A DNA stretch of 61,002 nucleotides from JBEHWX01 sp048498995 (GCA_048498995.1 JBEHWX010000026.1:1-61002); one strand, 5' to 3'; shown: positions 24,863 to 32,665, numbered from the stretch's first letter. A program made the numbers and translations. The notes: generated from the sequence alone by a model not told the origin.

Positions 24863-26374
24863 TTACGTGTCGCTCATCCGCATCGCGCGGACCGCGAGTG
24901 TGACGGCATCGGCCTTGTCTGGCGATCGTCCCAGGCGTTTGGCAATCTGCTTCTTCGACTCGATCTTGATCCCCCTCGATGTGGGTTCCCACTTCGGCGC
25001 CGTAAGCTCGGCCAGGAGCTCGCGATCGTCAGGAAGTGCGAGCTGGTATGGCCCGTTCGGGTCCAATGCCTCCCGAAGCCGCCAATACAGCTCCGCGCGC
25101 GTGTTGGCGAAGCCGAAGGCTCCGCCGGCCGCCCGGGCCGATGTCGCGGCCGAGTTGTTCACGCCATAGATTCGCATCCCCTCGCGACGTCCGAGGTCGT
25201 ATGGTGCGGCGCCGACGCCGATCACGTCGATGCAGATCGGCGCTTCCTCGTCCCATGCGCTCCGGATCAGTCGGACGACGACTTCACCGTCCGGCGTGTC
25301 CGTCCCGTCGTGGGAAATCAAACGATCGATCCATCTGCCGTATGCCAGCGCGATCACCGTCTTGTCTTCTCCTCCCCTGGCCACATCGACGCCGAGGCCG
25401 GAGAGTGCCACCCGTTCGCCATTCTCCCGCCGGTCCGGGCCAGCCTTCCACCGTTCGACCGCCGCGGTGACCCAGGCCGTGGGGATCACCTGCCACGCAT
25501 CGTCCTTCCGGCCGGCGTTCATGTCGCCGAACAGAAGCTGCGACCGGAGCGGTTCCGGTAGGTTCTGAAGACGCGCCCGATACTCCGGTCCGAAGAAGGC
25601 ATTGTCTTCGAGCCTTGCCGGGATGAACGTCCGCGAGCGCGGCGTGATCGTCTCGCCGTTGTGCTCGAATGACGCGCCGGTCTCGACGGGAACGCACTCG
25701 CCGTCGACCATCGCATACCATCGGAGTTCCCCCGGCTCGGCAGGGTCCGGATGCATCGGGTCGAGCCAAGGGGCAAGGTATTCGAGAATCCACTCCCCTT
25801 CTCGTGTCGTCGGCGGATTGAACGTGACGATCACGCGGCAACGCTGCCCGGGCGTGGTCGAACGGTTCCACGCTGTCAACGTTTGGATGACCTTCAGCGG
25901 GAACTGTGTTCCTTCGTCGAAGATGTACAGATCGTAAGGGCGCCCCTGCCACTTCTCCCAATCGTCGGCGTATTGGAGCGCTCCGAAGGTGAGCGTCTTC
26001 TCGACGTCGTTGTTCCACCTCCAGGCGCGGCTTTGGCCGTTGAACTGCGCCCTTCCGGTGAGGAGCTGGCGCGATCGATCCTGAAGCCAAGAGAGATCCG
26101 TGTAATGGCGGCGGAACATCACCGCGCGCTGGTGGAGCAGGATCGCGACGCCGAGGCCGAGATCGGATTTCCCGCCGCCGGCCGCCCCACCGTAGAACAC
26201 TTCGTCCGCTTCCGAAAGAAGCGCGTCAGTCTGCGGGCCCGCCTGCGGGAGCCACAGGACGTCCGGGTCGAGCAGGTGCCGGAGATACGCGGCCTGGTAG
26301 ACGTTCAAGGAGTTCAGCAACTGCTGCAGCTCGCTTGCCGTCCGGGATTCGCTTCTTCTCTTCTTCATCCGCAT
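24863..26374 (-). CDS. terL: Terminase large subunit
   Basis: A 503-residue terminase. Walker A is GGAAGGGKS (residues 62-70), Walker B is LYIFDEGTQF (149-158), and the C-terminal nuclease has conserved acidic positions (GVDVARGGEDKT, then CIDVIGVGAAPYD and KADAVTLA). It powers DNA packaging and cuts the concatemer. The ATG at 26374 gives a 149-bp overlap with the small subunit; a later TTG would reduce that but would lose part of the N-terminal domain. Confidence 0.95.
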   Translation of the reverse strand: MRMKKRRSESRTASELQQLLNSLNVYQAAYLRHLLDPDVLWLPQAGPQTDALLSEADEVFYGGAAGGGKSDLGLGVAILLHQRAVMFRRHYTDLSWLQDRSRQLLTGRAQFNGQSRAWRWNNDVEKTLTFGALQYADDWEKWQGRPYDLYIFDEGTQFPLKVIQTLTAWNRSTTPGQRCRVIVTFNPPTTREGEWILEYLAPWLDPMHPDPAEPGELRWYAMVDGECVPVETGASFEHNGETITPRSRTFIPARLEDNAFFGPEYRARLQNLPEPLRSQLLFGDMNAGRKDDAWQVIPTAWVTAAVERWKAGPDRRENGERVALSGLGVDVARGGEDKTVIALAYGRWIDRLISHDGTDTPDGEVVVRLIRSAWDEEAPICIDVIGVGAAPYDLGRREGMRIYGVNNSAATSARAAGGAFGFANTRAELYWRLREALDPNGPYQLALPDDRELLAELTAPKWEPTSRGIKIESKKQIAKRLGRSPDKADAVTLAVRAMRMSDT

Positions 26375-26858
26375 CCTGGAGCGGCCCGATCAGGCCCAGA
26401 ATTTCCGACCGCTTCGCAATGCACCATCGGATACCTTCGAGGAAGCGCGGATCTCCGTGCGTCCCCTGCCTACGCATCCACATCTTCGACTTCACGAGAT
26501 CGTCGGCGTCTGGCGAGGCGTCACTCGCCCCCTTCTTCCGCTTCTTCGCGGCGGGCTCTCGGGACTGTTCGGTGTAGGTGGTTTCCGCCGGCTTCTGGCT
26601 CTGAATCCATGCGTCCCAGTAGGTGCGCTCGAGCGCGTCGATCCTCGCGATCTCCTCCGCCTGCGCCTCGGTGAGCGACCGTTTGGCGGATTCCTTCCAC
26701 TGCTGCTGCAGTGACTTCAGATCGTACGAGACCTGCTGCTGCGTGATCTCCAGAGCCTCGGCGATCTCCGCCTGGGATCGCTTCTCCTGGAGATACATCC
26801 GGGCGATCTCCTGGAGGTGGAACGCCCGTGTTTTGGCGTTTCTGGCGTTCTTCGGCAT
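26226..26858 (-). CDS. terS: Terminase small subunit / HTH protein
   Basis: A 210-residue protein starting MPKNARNAKTRAFHLQEIAR. Residues about 15-60 form a helix-turn-helix (QAEIAEALEITQQQVSYDL), followed by a coiled coil and a P/G/A-rich C terminus. It overlaps the large subunit gene, which fits a DNA-recognition subunit of the terminase. Other sequence-specific regulators with the same HTH are possible, but the position is decisive. Confidence 0.78.
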   Translation of the reverse strand: MPKNARNAKTRAFHLQEIARMYLQEKRSQAEIAEALEITQQQVSYDLKSLQQQWKESAKRSLTEAQAEEIARIDALERTYWDAWIQSQKPAETTYTEQSREPAAKKRKKGASDASPDADDLVKSKMWMRRQGTHGDPRFLEGIRWCIAKRSEILGLIGPLQDADEEEKKRIPDGKRAAAVAELLERLPGRVSPAPARPGRPVAPAGGPAD

Positions 26859-26943
26859 GGAGATTCGGCGGTGGTCACTTCGGCCCGCATTGGGGGGTGT
26901 TTACAAAATGGCTATGCACAAAATGAGCGGCCCTATTGGAGCC

Positions 26944-27672
26944 CTATCGGAGCGACTCTTCCGGGATGTTCAGCGCCTCCACGATGGCCAACTCGAATGC
27001 CCGCTCCGGCGTGTCGTAACCGATGATCTCGCGGCATCGCTCCTGCCACTTCTGCCATACATTGTAAGTCTCCTCCGGCACCGTCAGCTCGATCGTCTTC
27101 CCCTTCTGTTCCTCCTTCTCTCGGGACGCTTCGCGGCGCTCCTGCGCCTGGAAGTCGTTCCAATCGAAGTCCAGAAGCCGGGACATGTCCGTGAGCTGCT
27201 GCTCGTTGTACGGCATCGTGGCGGCAAGGTCCGCGAGGTCGAAGGTGGCGGACACTTCTTTCATCAGCTCGGCAAGCCTGACGCCGTCGGTCTTGAACCG
27301 GGTCTCGTTTGTCTCGACGGCGATTCGCTGCGCGTGCGCGAGTGAGATGCAACCGAGATCGTAGACGAGCACGAATCGGTAGCCGGCCGCGGAGACCTCA
27401 TCGACGCGGTGATTGCCATTCACGACCTCAAAGAATCCCGTCTCGATATCGCGAACGATGATGTTCTGAAGCTGGCCGTTCCGGCGGATGTTGGCGCCGA
27501 GCTTCTGCTGCAGGACTTCGTCGTGCTCCTTGTAATTCCAGTCGGCTTTGATCAGCAGCTCGGCCGGGATGAGCCTCACATTCGCGAAGAGCTTGTCCGG
27601 CCCTTCGAGCGTCGCCGCGACGTCGAACGAGATGATTCGTTCCCGCAATTCCGCCACGTTCAATCCTTCCAT
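26944..27672 (-). CDS. ParB/Srx-fold nuclease-like protein overlapping dpdA
   Basis: A 242-residue ParB-like protein starting MEGLNVAELRERIISFDVAA. The central domain has NIRRNGQLQNIIVR (about 61-74) and VVNGNHRVDEV (83-93), the core nucleotide-binding motif of the ParB/sulfiredoxin superfamily (GxxR-like, here NGNHR). The C-terminal part is a helical region. The gene overlaps the end of dpdA by 13 bases and precedes the small terminase. ParB-like genes near phage terminases are common, but bacterial Dpd systems also pair DpdA with a DpdB that carries a ParB/DGQHR-type core. Its part in base exchange is inferred. Confidence 0.78.
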   Translation of the reverse strand: MEGLNVAELRERIISFDVAATLEGPDKLFANVRLIPAELLIKADWNYKEHDEVLQQKLGANIRRNGQLQNIIVRDIETGFFEVVNGNHRVDEVSAAGYRFVLVYDLGCISLAHAQRIAVETNETRFKTDGVRLAELMKEVSATFDLADLAATMPYNEQQLTDMSRLLDFDWNDFQAQERREASREKEEQKGKTIELTVPEETYNVWQKWQERCREIIGYDTPERAFELAIVEALNIPEESLR

Positions 27673-28466
27673 ACGATCCCTCTGCGCTCCCATAGGTCTG
27701 TGAGGTATTTCTGTTGCTGTAGTCGGTGCTTCGCCATCATCTGCGCGCGGAGCACCGCCTTGTCCGTCAGGCTGGTCGTCAGATCGCGGTGAGCCGTGTA
27801 CAGCTCCAGCGAATCCACACATCTCTGGAGGCTCTGGTAGTGTCCGTAAGGTGTTTCTCCCGTCCTGGCCATCTGCGCGTGGCTGCTGGCGTCGGCGGAG
27901 TAGAAAGGGAACCGTGAGAGAATCCTTGGATCATGGACGCCGAACATGTGGATACGTCGATCCCGGTACTTGTGGACGACGCGTGCGTAGAGCCCCGCCA
28001 GCCATTCCATTTTGACCGGGTAGGACTTGCCGACGACACCCCCGATGCAGATCATGCGGTACTCTTGCAGATACTCCTCCAGGATCTCCACCGGCTCACC
28101 GTAGTGATAGGTGATGAGAGGCCGGAGCCCGCGCGCCTCCATCATGCGCTGGTTGCGCTGCGTGATCCGATAGTCGCCGATGTCGTCGAGTCCGCAGTAG
28201 AAGTCCAGATTCGGCTCGTTGGCAGCGATGAAATCCGAATACTCTCCAAGGTCGATCGCGGCGCCGAGCGTGTTTGCCGAGTGCGCGCCACTGTCCAGGA
28301 AGAAGGAACCGCCGATCGCGGGCCGTGATGGCCATATCTTTTCCGCAACGATCCTCCGAACTTGTGAACTCTTCCGGATGTAGTGGAACGAAACGAGTAT
28401 GTGCGGGACGACCTGGGCGACTCCTTCGAGGAAATTGGCGTTGGAGTCAGCGAAGAACAGTTTCAC
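27660..28466 (-). CDS. dpdA: DpdA-type DNA guanine transglycosylase
   Basis: A 268-residue tRNA-guanine-transglycosylase-fold protein. It should exchange guanine in DNA for a 7-deazaguanine base after replication. Motifs: DSGAH (58-62, the TGT DSGGFQ position), LDDIGD (93-98, substrate Asp), GGVVG (142-146, guanine pocket), HMFG and YSADASS (173-176; 189-195; Asp192 at the nucleophile position). The zinc ligand cluster of bacterial Tgt is absent, as in phage DpdA. The GTG start at 28466 shares GTGA with the stop of the upstream gene. Which DpdA subfamily it belongs to cannot be decided by eye. Confidence 0.85.
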   Translation of the reverse strand: MKLFFADSNANFLEGVAQVVPHILVSFHYIRKSSQVRRIVAEKIWPSRPAIGGSFFLDSGAHSANTLGAAIDLGEYSDFIAANEPNLDFYCGLDDIGDYRITQRNQRMMEARGLRPLITYHYGEPVEILEEYLQEYRMICIGGVVGKSYPVKMEWLAGLYARVVHKYRDRRIHMFGVHDPRILSRFPFYSADASSHAQMARTGETPYGHYQSLQRCVDSLELYTAHRDLTTSLTDKAVLRAQMMAKHRLQQQKYLTDLWERRGIVWKD

Positions 28467-28870
28467 CGGCGCTCCTTCCGATAGACCGTGAAGCCGTCCG
28501 CGTGACCGATCTTGTCGGGAACTCCTCGAACTGCCAGCTCTACAGCATGGAGCTCGTAACCGCTCCCTCCTCGTTTGTACTTCTCCGCCGCCGGATTGCT
28601 CCACCCCTCGAACGCGGTCCAGATGATCTCCAGAACTTTCTCGTTCGTGCAGTCCCGGAACGGCCGCAAAGTCATGTCCGAAAGCCGCTTCTGGATCGCG
28701 GCGTGTGTGTCGGCGAACGATGGGAAGCCTACGGCTCCGGTCGTCTCGAAGATGAATCGGACGGTGGCGAAGTGGCTATGCCCCGGCAGGTTCATTTCGC
28801 GATTGACGTTCGTGAAGTGGATCGAGAATGGACCGGCTTCAACGGTCCGAATGTAACGCGACGTATTCAA
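28463..28870 (-). CDS. QueD-like T-fold paralogue lacking the catalytic triad
   Basis: A 135-residue T-fold (QueD/PTPS-like) protein, counted from a TTG at 28870; a GTG at 28945 would add 25 residues. Zinc-ligand positions are kept (His18 in FSIHF; His31 and His33 in GHSH). The active-site Cys found between the first and second His in QueD is missing, and the D-H pair in LDH is replaced (LRPFRDC). Pattern IWTAFEGW...ELHAVELAV matches the QueD C-terminal helix-strand. The stop overlaps the dpdA start. It may tailor the base made by FolE, QueD and QueE, for example decarboxylate CDG; this is a hypothesis. Confidence 0.68.
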   Translation of the reverse strand: MNTSRYIRTVEAGPFSIHFTNVNREMNLPGHSHFATVRFIFETTGAVGFPSFADTHAAIQKRLSDMTLRPFRDCTNEKVLEIIWTAFEGWSNPAAEKYKRGGSGYELHAVELAVRGVPDKIGHADGFTVYRKERR

Positions 28871-28970
28871 TGGTATAAAGTAGACTGCACGTTTGTATAT
28901 GCACGAACGCCGACATAACTTGTCTCCATCAATGAACGACAACACATCAATTCACGATCTGGAGGCCGAA

Positions 28971-29174
28971 ATGATTATGGCAAGCACTCTTACCGACGCG
29001 GAGATGGAGATCATCAACGATATCGTGGCGAACCTCCTCCCGACGCTCTGCGACTTCGATCATCTGGTGGAGACGATCCGCGAGAAGGGGGTGGACATCA
29101 CCGATGAACAGCTTTTCGAGCTATCCGAGACGAACGAGGATATCTCTATGTTCATCGACATTCGCGGGTTCTAA
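28971..29174 (+). CDS. Small acidic plus-strand ORF inside the modification cassette
   Basis: A 67-residue acidic helical protein (MIMASTLTDAEMEIINDIVA, then FDHLVETIREKGVDITD) preceded by a strong ggagg five bases before the ATG at 28971. Its codon use looks like that of real phage genes. It lies on the opposite strand between folE and the QueD-like gene and overlaps the 3' end of folE by 23 bases. No family is recognised. No good promoter was found. Confidence 0.55.
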   Translation: MIMASTLTDAEMEIINDIVANLLPTLCDFDHLVETIREKGVDITDEQLFELSETNEDISMFIDIRGF

Positions 29175-29712
29175 GAAGGAACTCCGTTCGGCGGTCGGGC
29201 AGATCGAGCTCCCCCCTGAAAATGGTGGTGGTGGTTTCGGTGCCCGGCTTCCGTATCCCCCGCATCTCCACGCAGAGGTGCCGCGCTCGCAGCATCACCG
29301 CTACCCCTCTCGGCTTTAGTTGCTCCTCGAGAAAGTCCGCCACCTGCTCCGTGATCCTCTCCTGATTCTGGTATCGGCGCGCGAAGTGGTCCAACGTTCT
29401 GGCCAGCTTCGATAGACCGACGATCCGCTCGCCGGGGATATAGGCAATCGCTCCGGTCCCGAAGAACGGGACGAGGTGATGCTCGCAGAGGCTGTAGAAC
29501 GTGATCCCCGACTGCATCACCATCGACGAGCCGTCTCCGTTCCCTTCGTTCGTGAACGTCGTTACGTCGAACGCCGACGGAGCCAGGAACTCCTCCAGGA
29601 ATTTTGCATGTCGGGAGGGCGTGCTCTCCAGCCCCTCCCGGCGCGGATCGTCGAACGTGGCAAGGATCACCCGCACGGCCTCGCCGACCGTGCTACGCTG
29701 TTCATCGGTCAC
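29152..29712 (-). CDS. folE: GTP cyclohydrolase I
   Basis: A 186-residue GTP cyclohydrolase I that converts GTP to dihydroneopterin triphosphate, the first step of 7-deazaguanine synthesis. Zinc ligands are Cys76 and His79 (CEHH, 76-79) and Cys147 (LCVEMRG). Conserved YIPGERIVGLSK, ARRYQNQERIT and CVEMRGIRKPG are present. It starts in an ATGA overlap with the queE stop and is of normal length. Located with queD, queE and dpdA, it supplies the base for DNA rather than folate. Confidence 0.93.
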   Translation of the reverse strand: MTDEQRSTVGEAVRVILATFDDPRREGLESTPSRHAKFLEEFLAPSAFDVTTFTNEGNGDGSSMVMQSGITFYSLCEHHLVPFFGTGAIAYIPGERIVGLSKLARTLDHFARRYQNQERITEQVADFLEEQLKPRGVAVMLRARHLCVEMRGIRKPGTETTTTIFRGELDLPDRRTEFLLRTRECR

Positions 29713-30305
29713 AACACGCTCCAGACCTTGTGCTGCTGGAGCGACAGCCGCCAGCTCGGGTTATCCAGGCAGAGCCGCACGCAGTGGCGGAGGTTCTCTC
29801 CGTTGATCGCCGGCCCGTCCGAGTGCGGAGACAGGAAGAGCGCGGTAGCGGCGATCGCCGGCTGCGGGATGTCCTGGCCGGCGTGGCGGACGTAGCGGAG
29901 TTCCTGGACACCGTCCGGGAAATTCCGCTTCAGGATATGCTCGGCGACCTTCGGGGACACCGTGACGTAGTCCAGGCCGGCCGGAACCGCGCGGAGTCCG
30001 CTGGTTTCGATCGCCTGCCGATAGTTCCGGTTCTTGAAGTACGAGACGACCTCCTCCGTGAGCTGGTCCGCGGGCTCTCCGCCGGTCCAGATGATCCACC
30101 GGCACTGCGGGGCGTGCTGGCGGCACCATTCGTCGATCTGTTCCAGGCTCATCTCGCGGCCGGATTCGAACTCCGTATCGCAGACGATCCCGGCGCGAGC
30201 GCATGCGAACTTCGCGGAGCATCCGGAGAGACGAATGAAGATCGACGGCTCGCCGGCGCGGGCTCCCTCGCCCTGGAGGGAGTAGAAGATTTCAGAGACT
30301 TTCAC
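29709..30305 (-). CDS. queE: 7-carboxy-7-deazaguanine synthase (radical SAM)
   Basis: A 198-residue radical SAM protein that forms CDG from 6-carboxytetrahydropterin. The N terminus has YSLQGEG (8-14) and FIRLSGC; TGGEP is at 74-78. The cluster cysteines are spaced CX5CX6C (Cys29, Cys35, Cys42, followed by CDTEFE), unlike the usual CX3CX2C and unlike the CX14CX2C variant. The GTG start overlaps the queD stop (GTGA), and the stop overlaps the folE ATG (ATGA). It is shorter than many QueE proteins. Confidence 0.88.
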   Translation of the reverse strand: MKVSEIFYSLQGEGARAGEPSIFIRLSGCSAKFACARAGIVCDTEFESGREMSLEQIDEWCRQHAPQCRWIIWTGGEPADQLTEEVVSYFKNRNYRQAIETSGLRAVPAGLDYVTVSPKVAEHILKRNFPDGVQELRYVRHAGQDIPQPAIAATALFLSPHSDGPAINGENLRHCVRLCLDNPSWRLSLQQHKVWSVL

Positions 30306-30721
30306 GCGGTAACGGTTGCTGTGCAGTTGGGGGTTTCGTAGATGGTGACCGCCGTCACGACGTCGCCGACGAGAGCCTGCCCGCGCTGGAGCAGGTACGC
30401 CGCGATATGTTCGGCGGTTGGGATGAAGGGGACCGTGATAACCTTGGTCCCGGTGAGTACGATCGTACTCGCCCACGGATCGCCATCCCAGATCATGAAT
30501 CCGTGATCGAGCTCTTCGATCAGATCGGCGAGCTTCGTCTTGACGTCGGCGAAGTCCATCACCATCCCCTCGTCGCTATCCCCCGGCGCATGGTTGACCG
30601 CGCCGGTGAGGGTGAAGAGCGCCACGTAGCGGTGGCCGTGGAAGTTGCGGCACTTCGAGCGGTGATTGGTTACGCGATGTCCCATGTCCCACTCGAAGCG
30701 CCGCGTGATCGACGTGGTCAC
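30302..30721 (-). CDS. queD: 6-carboxy-5,6,7,8-tetrahydropterin synthase
   Basis: A 139-residue T-fold enzyme that makes 6-carboxytetrahydropterin from dihydroneopterin triphosphate. Zinc ligands are His15, His28 and His30 (FHGHRY), and the catalytic residues are Cys24, Asp72 and His73 (LDHG). The C-terminal VTAVTIYETPN is the substrate-binding Glu region. It is coupled to the gene before it (ATGA) and to queE after it. It is the intact counterpart of the QueD-like paralogue at 28463. Confidence 0.93.
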   Translation of the reverse strand: MTTSITRRFEWDMGHRVTNHRSKCRNFHGHRYVALFTLTGAVNHAPGDSDEGMVMDFADVKTKLADLIEELDHGFMIWDGDPWASTIVLTGTKVITVPFIPTAEHIAAYLLQRGQALVGDVVTAVTIYETPNCTATVTA

Positions 30722-31125
30722 TCGGCCTCCGTTGGTTCGGCCACCTGGATGCGCATGAGGCCGATCGAGGCGAGATCGTTGTCGGTGAAGTGTTCGAGGC
30801 CGATCCCCATCGGGGCGAAGAGGACGGACACGCGCTTCTTGTGGGTGAGTTCAATGTGCGCCCGAAGAGCCGAGGCCCAGCCGAGCATGAACTGACTCGG
30901 GATGCTGGCGACGCTCTGGTCGTACTTGATGACGATCACGCTGCCATCGTCCGGGACGAGGGTGCACAGATGTTGTGCGACCACCGTCCGGATCGTCAGC
31001 GCGGCGGCGGAGTCGCGGCCTTCCCTTCCGTCGAAGGGATCGGAGACGCACAACCGTTCGCCGTTCGGGCCGACGATCCGGAAGCGCGGGCCATCGATTG
31101 AATCAAAGCTCTCGAATCCTGCCAT
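30718..31125 (-). CDS. Unknown protein coupled to queD
   Basis: A 135-residue soluble protein starting MAGFESFDSIDGPRFRIVGP. The C-terminal half has VSVLFAPMGIGLEHFTDNDL. The stop codon overlaps the queD start, and the next upstream gene ends 42 bp away. No family is recognised. Translational coupling to queD suggests a part in the modification pathway, but this is inference. Confidence 0.68.
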   Translation of the reverse strand: MAGFESFDSIDGPRFRIVGPNGERLCVSDPFDGREGRDSAAALTIRTVVAQHLCTLVPDDGSVIVIKYDQSVASIPSQFMLGWASALRAHIELTHKKRVSVLFAPMGIGLEHFTDNDLASIGLMRIQVAEPTEAE

Positions 31126-31167
31126 ACAGGTGCATACTCCGCTTGTTGCGGTGGTGAAACAGGTGAA

Positions 31168-31617
31168 TCAGGTGTAGTTCTTGATAACGTGATCCCGAAT
31201 GATCTTCTTGGCTTCCCTGGGCCGGGCGAGGATCGCCGCGACCGCATCGTCGATGAACCGGCGATCGTCTTCTGAGAGCTCCCGTTCCTCGGTGGCGCGC
31301 AGGTCGACGATCGACACATCCGGCCGCCGTTCGAGCGCCCCCCTATCTATATCCGAGAGTCCCGTCGATTCCGCTTGTTTCGTGCAGAAATCGACGAATC
31401 GCACTCTCACTTGCTCTCGGTTTCGTGAGAGGAACAGCTCGTAGGCATGGAACGGCTCGGCCGCGCTGTCGAACGGGCAGCCGACCTTGTCACGAATCGC
31501 CTCGAACGCCTTGGGCGCCGAGAGGTCTCCGTGCTGCTGCTGGTAGATCATGATGGCCGCGCAGAAGTCGAGTCGAGTCTCTCGCCGGCGGCGGGCGGAG
31601 GAAAGCGTGTTGGTCAT
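31168..31617 (-). CDS. Hypothetical protein before the modification cassette
   Basis: A 149-residue protein with start MTNTLSSARRRRETRLDFCA (ATG at 31617). It looks helical, with an acidic middle and a basic helix at the C terminus (AILARPREAKKIIRDHVIKN). It is coupled by ATGA to the upstream gene 31614-32045. No family is recognised. Confidence 0.65.
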   Translation of the reverse strand: MTNTLSSARRRRETRLDFCAAIMIYQQQHGDLSAPKAFEAIRDKVGCPFDSAAEPFHAYELFLSRNREQVRVRFVDFCTKQAESTGLSDIDRGALERRPDVSIVDLRATEERELSEDDRRFIDDAVAAILARPREAKKIIRDHVIKNYT

Positions 31618-32045
31618 GGAATGGCAGTCGTAGGGGTGGATGATCCGACCTCGAACCACTTCCCGTCCCGGCGGATCACGCCGCGTTTGGCCTGGTGCTC
31701 CTCGTGCGGCTCCACGATCCGGCGCCACGCGCCACGCTTGTCGATCACGTAGCGGCGCTTCGATCGATCCATCGTGACCAGCTCCCCGCCACGAGCTGCG
31801 GCCTGACGTGCGAGCGTTCGTTTCAGGAATCGCCGATCGTCCAGACGGAGCTTGCGCCCCTGCTGGAGGGCGGCCATGATCTTCTCGAGGCGGGTGTTCC
31901 GCTGTTCGTGGATTGTCCTTGCGACGTCCTCCATGATCGTTTCGACCGTTCCGGAGGGTGATGTGGTGGGAGGCTTGCGGAAGGACGCGGCAAGCCCTTG
32001 CAGGAAGGATTTCAGCCCCTTCCTGGCGTTCGAGATAAACTCCAT
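31614..32045 (-). CDS. Hypothetical basic protein after endolysin
   Basis: A 143-residue basic protein (MEFISNARKGLKSFLQGLAA). Residues 50-90 form a helix-loop-helix with several R and K (KIMAALQQGRKLRLDDRRFL). It may bind nucleic acid. It lies between the endolysin and the coupled gene 31168-31617. No family is recognised. Confidence 0.65.
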   Translation of the reverse strand: MEFISNARKGLKSFLQGLAASFRKPPTTSPSGTVETIMEDVARTIHEQRNTRLEKIMAALQQGRKLRLDDRRFLKRTLARQAAARGGELVTMDRSKRRYVIDKRGAWRRIVEPHEEHQAKRGVIRRDGKWFEVGSSTPTTAIP

Positions 32046-32098
32046 GTTCTCGTGCTATGTGATTGCGATGATGTTGCTACGACGTCTTCGCCAGTGGA

Positions 32099-32665
32099 TC
32101 ACTCCACCGGCCTTGTCACGACTCCGACGCGCTTCCGCAGGCTGTTCAGTCGGTTAAGCCATCCGCCGAGATGCTTCCGGTCCTTCGGCCTTCGTCGCGC
32201 GACTTCCCGAACGAACCGCTCGCGCGAATCGATGTACGCCGCAGTCACCGAAGTGACTCCAGCGCGGCCGCCGCCATGTCGCTCGATCGCCGCTCGAAGT
32301 GCCGCTGCGCTCTTCGGTCCCCATACCCCATCTCCGCGCGCGCCAACGGCTTCCTGCAGGAAGCGAATCGCGCGAGCCGGACCGGAGTTCACGCCGAAAT
32401 CGAACGCGGCGATCGCCAGGAGATCATCCAGTTGGCTACACGCGGTTTTGTTCCAGAAGCGCTCTTCATAGATCGCCTCGACCTCGCCGTCGGTGATGAG
32501 GCGGACGGATCGTGTCGGCCATCCCTTCGACGTCCGCCATGCGTTGTACGTGACCTGCGTGATTCCCTTGTTCGTGGCTCCTCCGGAGTCGTCGGGGTCG
32601 TTCACATAGCCTCCTTCCCACGGAAGGGTGAAACGCAGCGCGTCCTTGAATGCTGGTGTGCTCAT
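32099..32665 (-). CDS. Endolysin, GH108-type muramidase
   Basis: A 188-residue lysozyme-like endolysin. The N terminus has LPWEGGYVNDPDDSGGATNK, the hallmark of glycoside hydrolase family 108 (E-G-G-Y-x-N-x-x-x-D-x-G-G-x-T-x-x-G-I-T; catalytic Glu17). The middle (IAAFDFGVNSGPARAIRFLQ) and C-terminal part fit the peptidoglycan-binding domain of this family. It cuts peptidoglycan at lysis. No signal peptide, so it needs the holin. The ATGA overlap couples it to the preceding small membrane gene. Confidence 0.92.
   Translation of the reverse strand: MSTPAFKDALRFTLPWEGGYVNDPDDSGGATNKGITQVTYNAWRTSKGWPTRSVRLITDGEVEAIYEERFWNKTACSQLDDLLAIAAFDFGVNSGPARAIRFLQEAVGARGDGVWGPKSAAALRAAIERHGGGRAGVTSVTAAYIDSRERFVREVARRRPKDRKHLGGWLNRLNSLRKRVGVVTRPVE

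Noticed and set aside
26944..27672. ParB as plasmid-type partition protein
   Set aside because: No ParA, no parS-like array and linear prophage integration; context favours DNA modification or packaging.
30302..30721. queD as folate or biopterin gene
   Set aside because: It is coupled with queE and near dpdA, so deazaguanine synthesis is the better reading.
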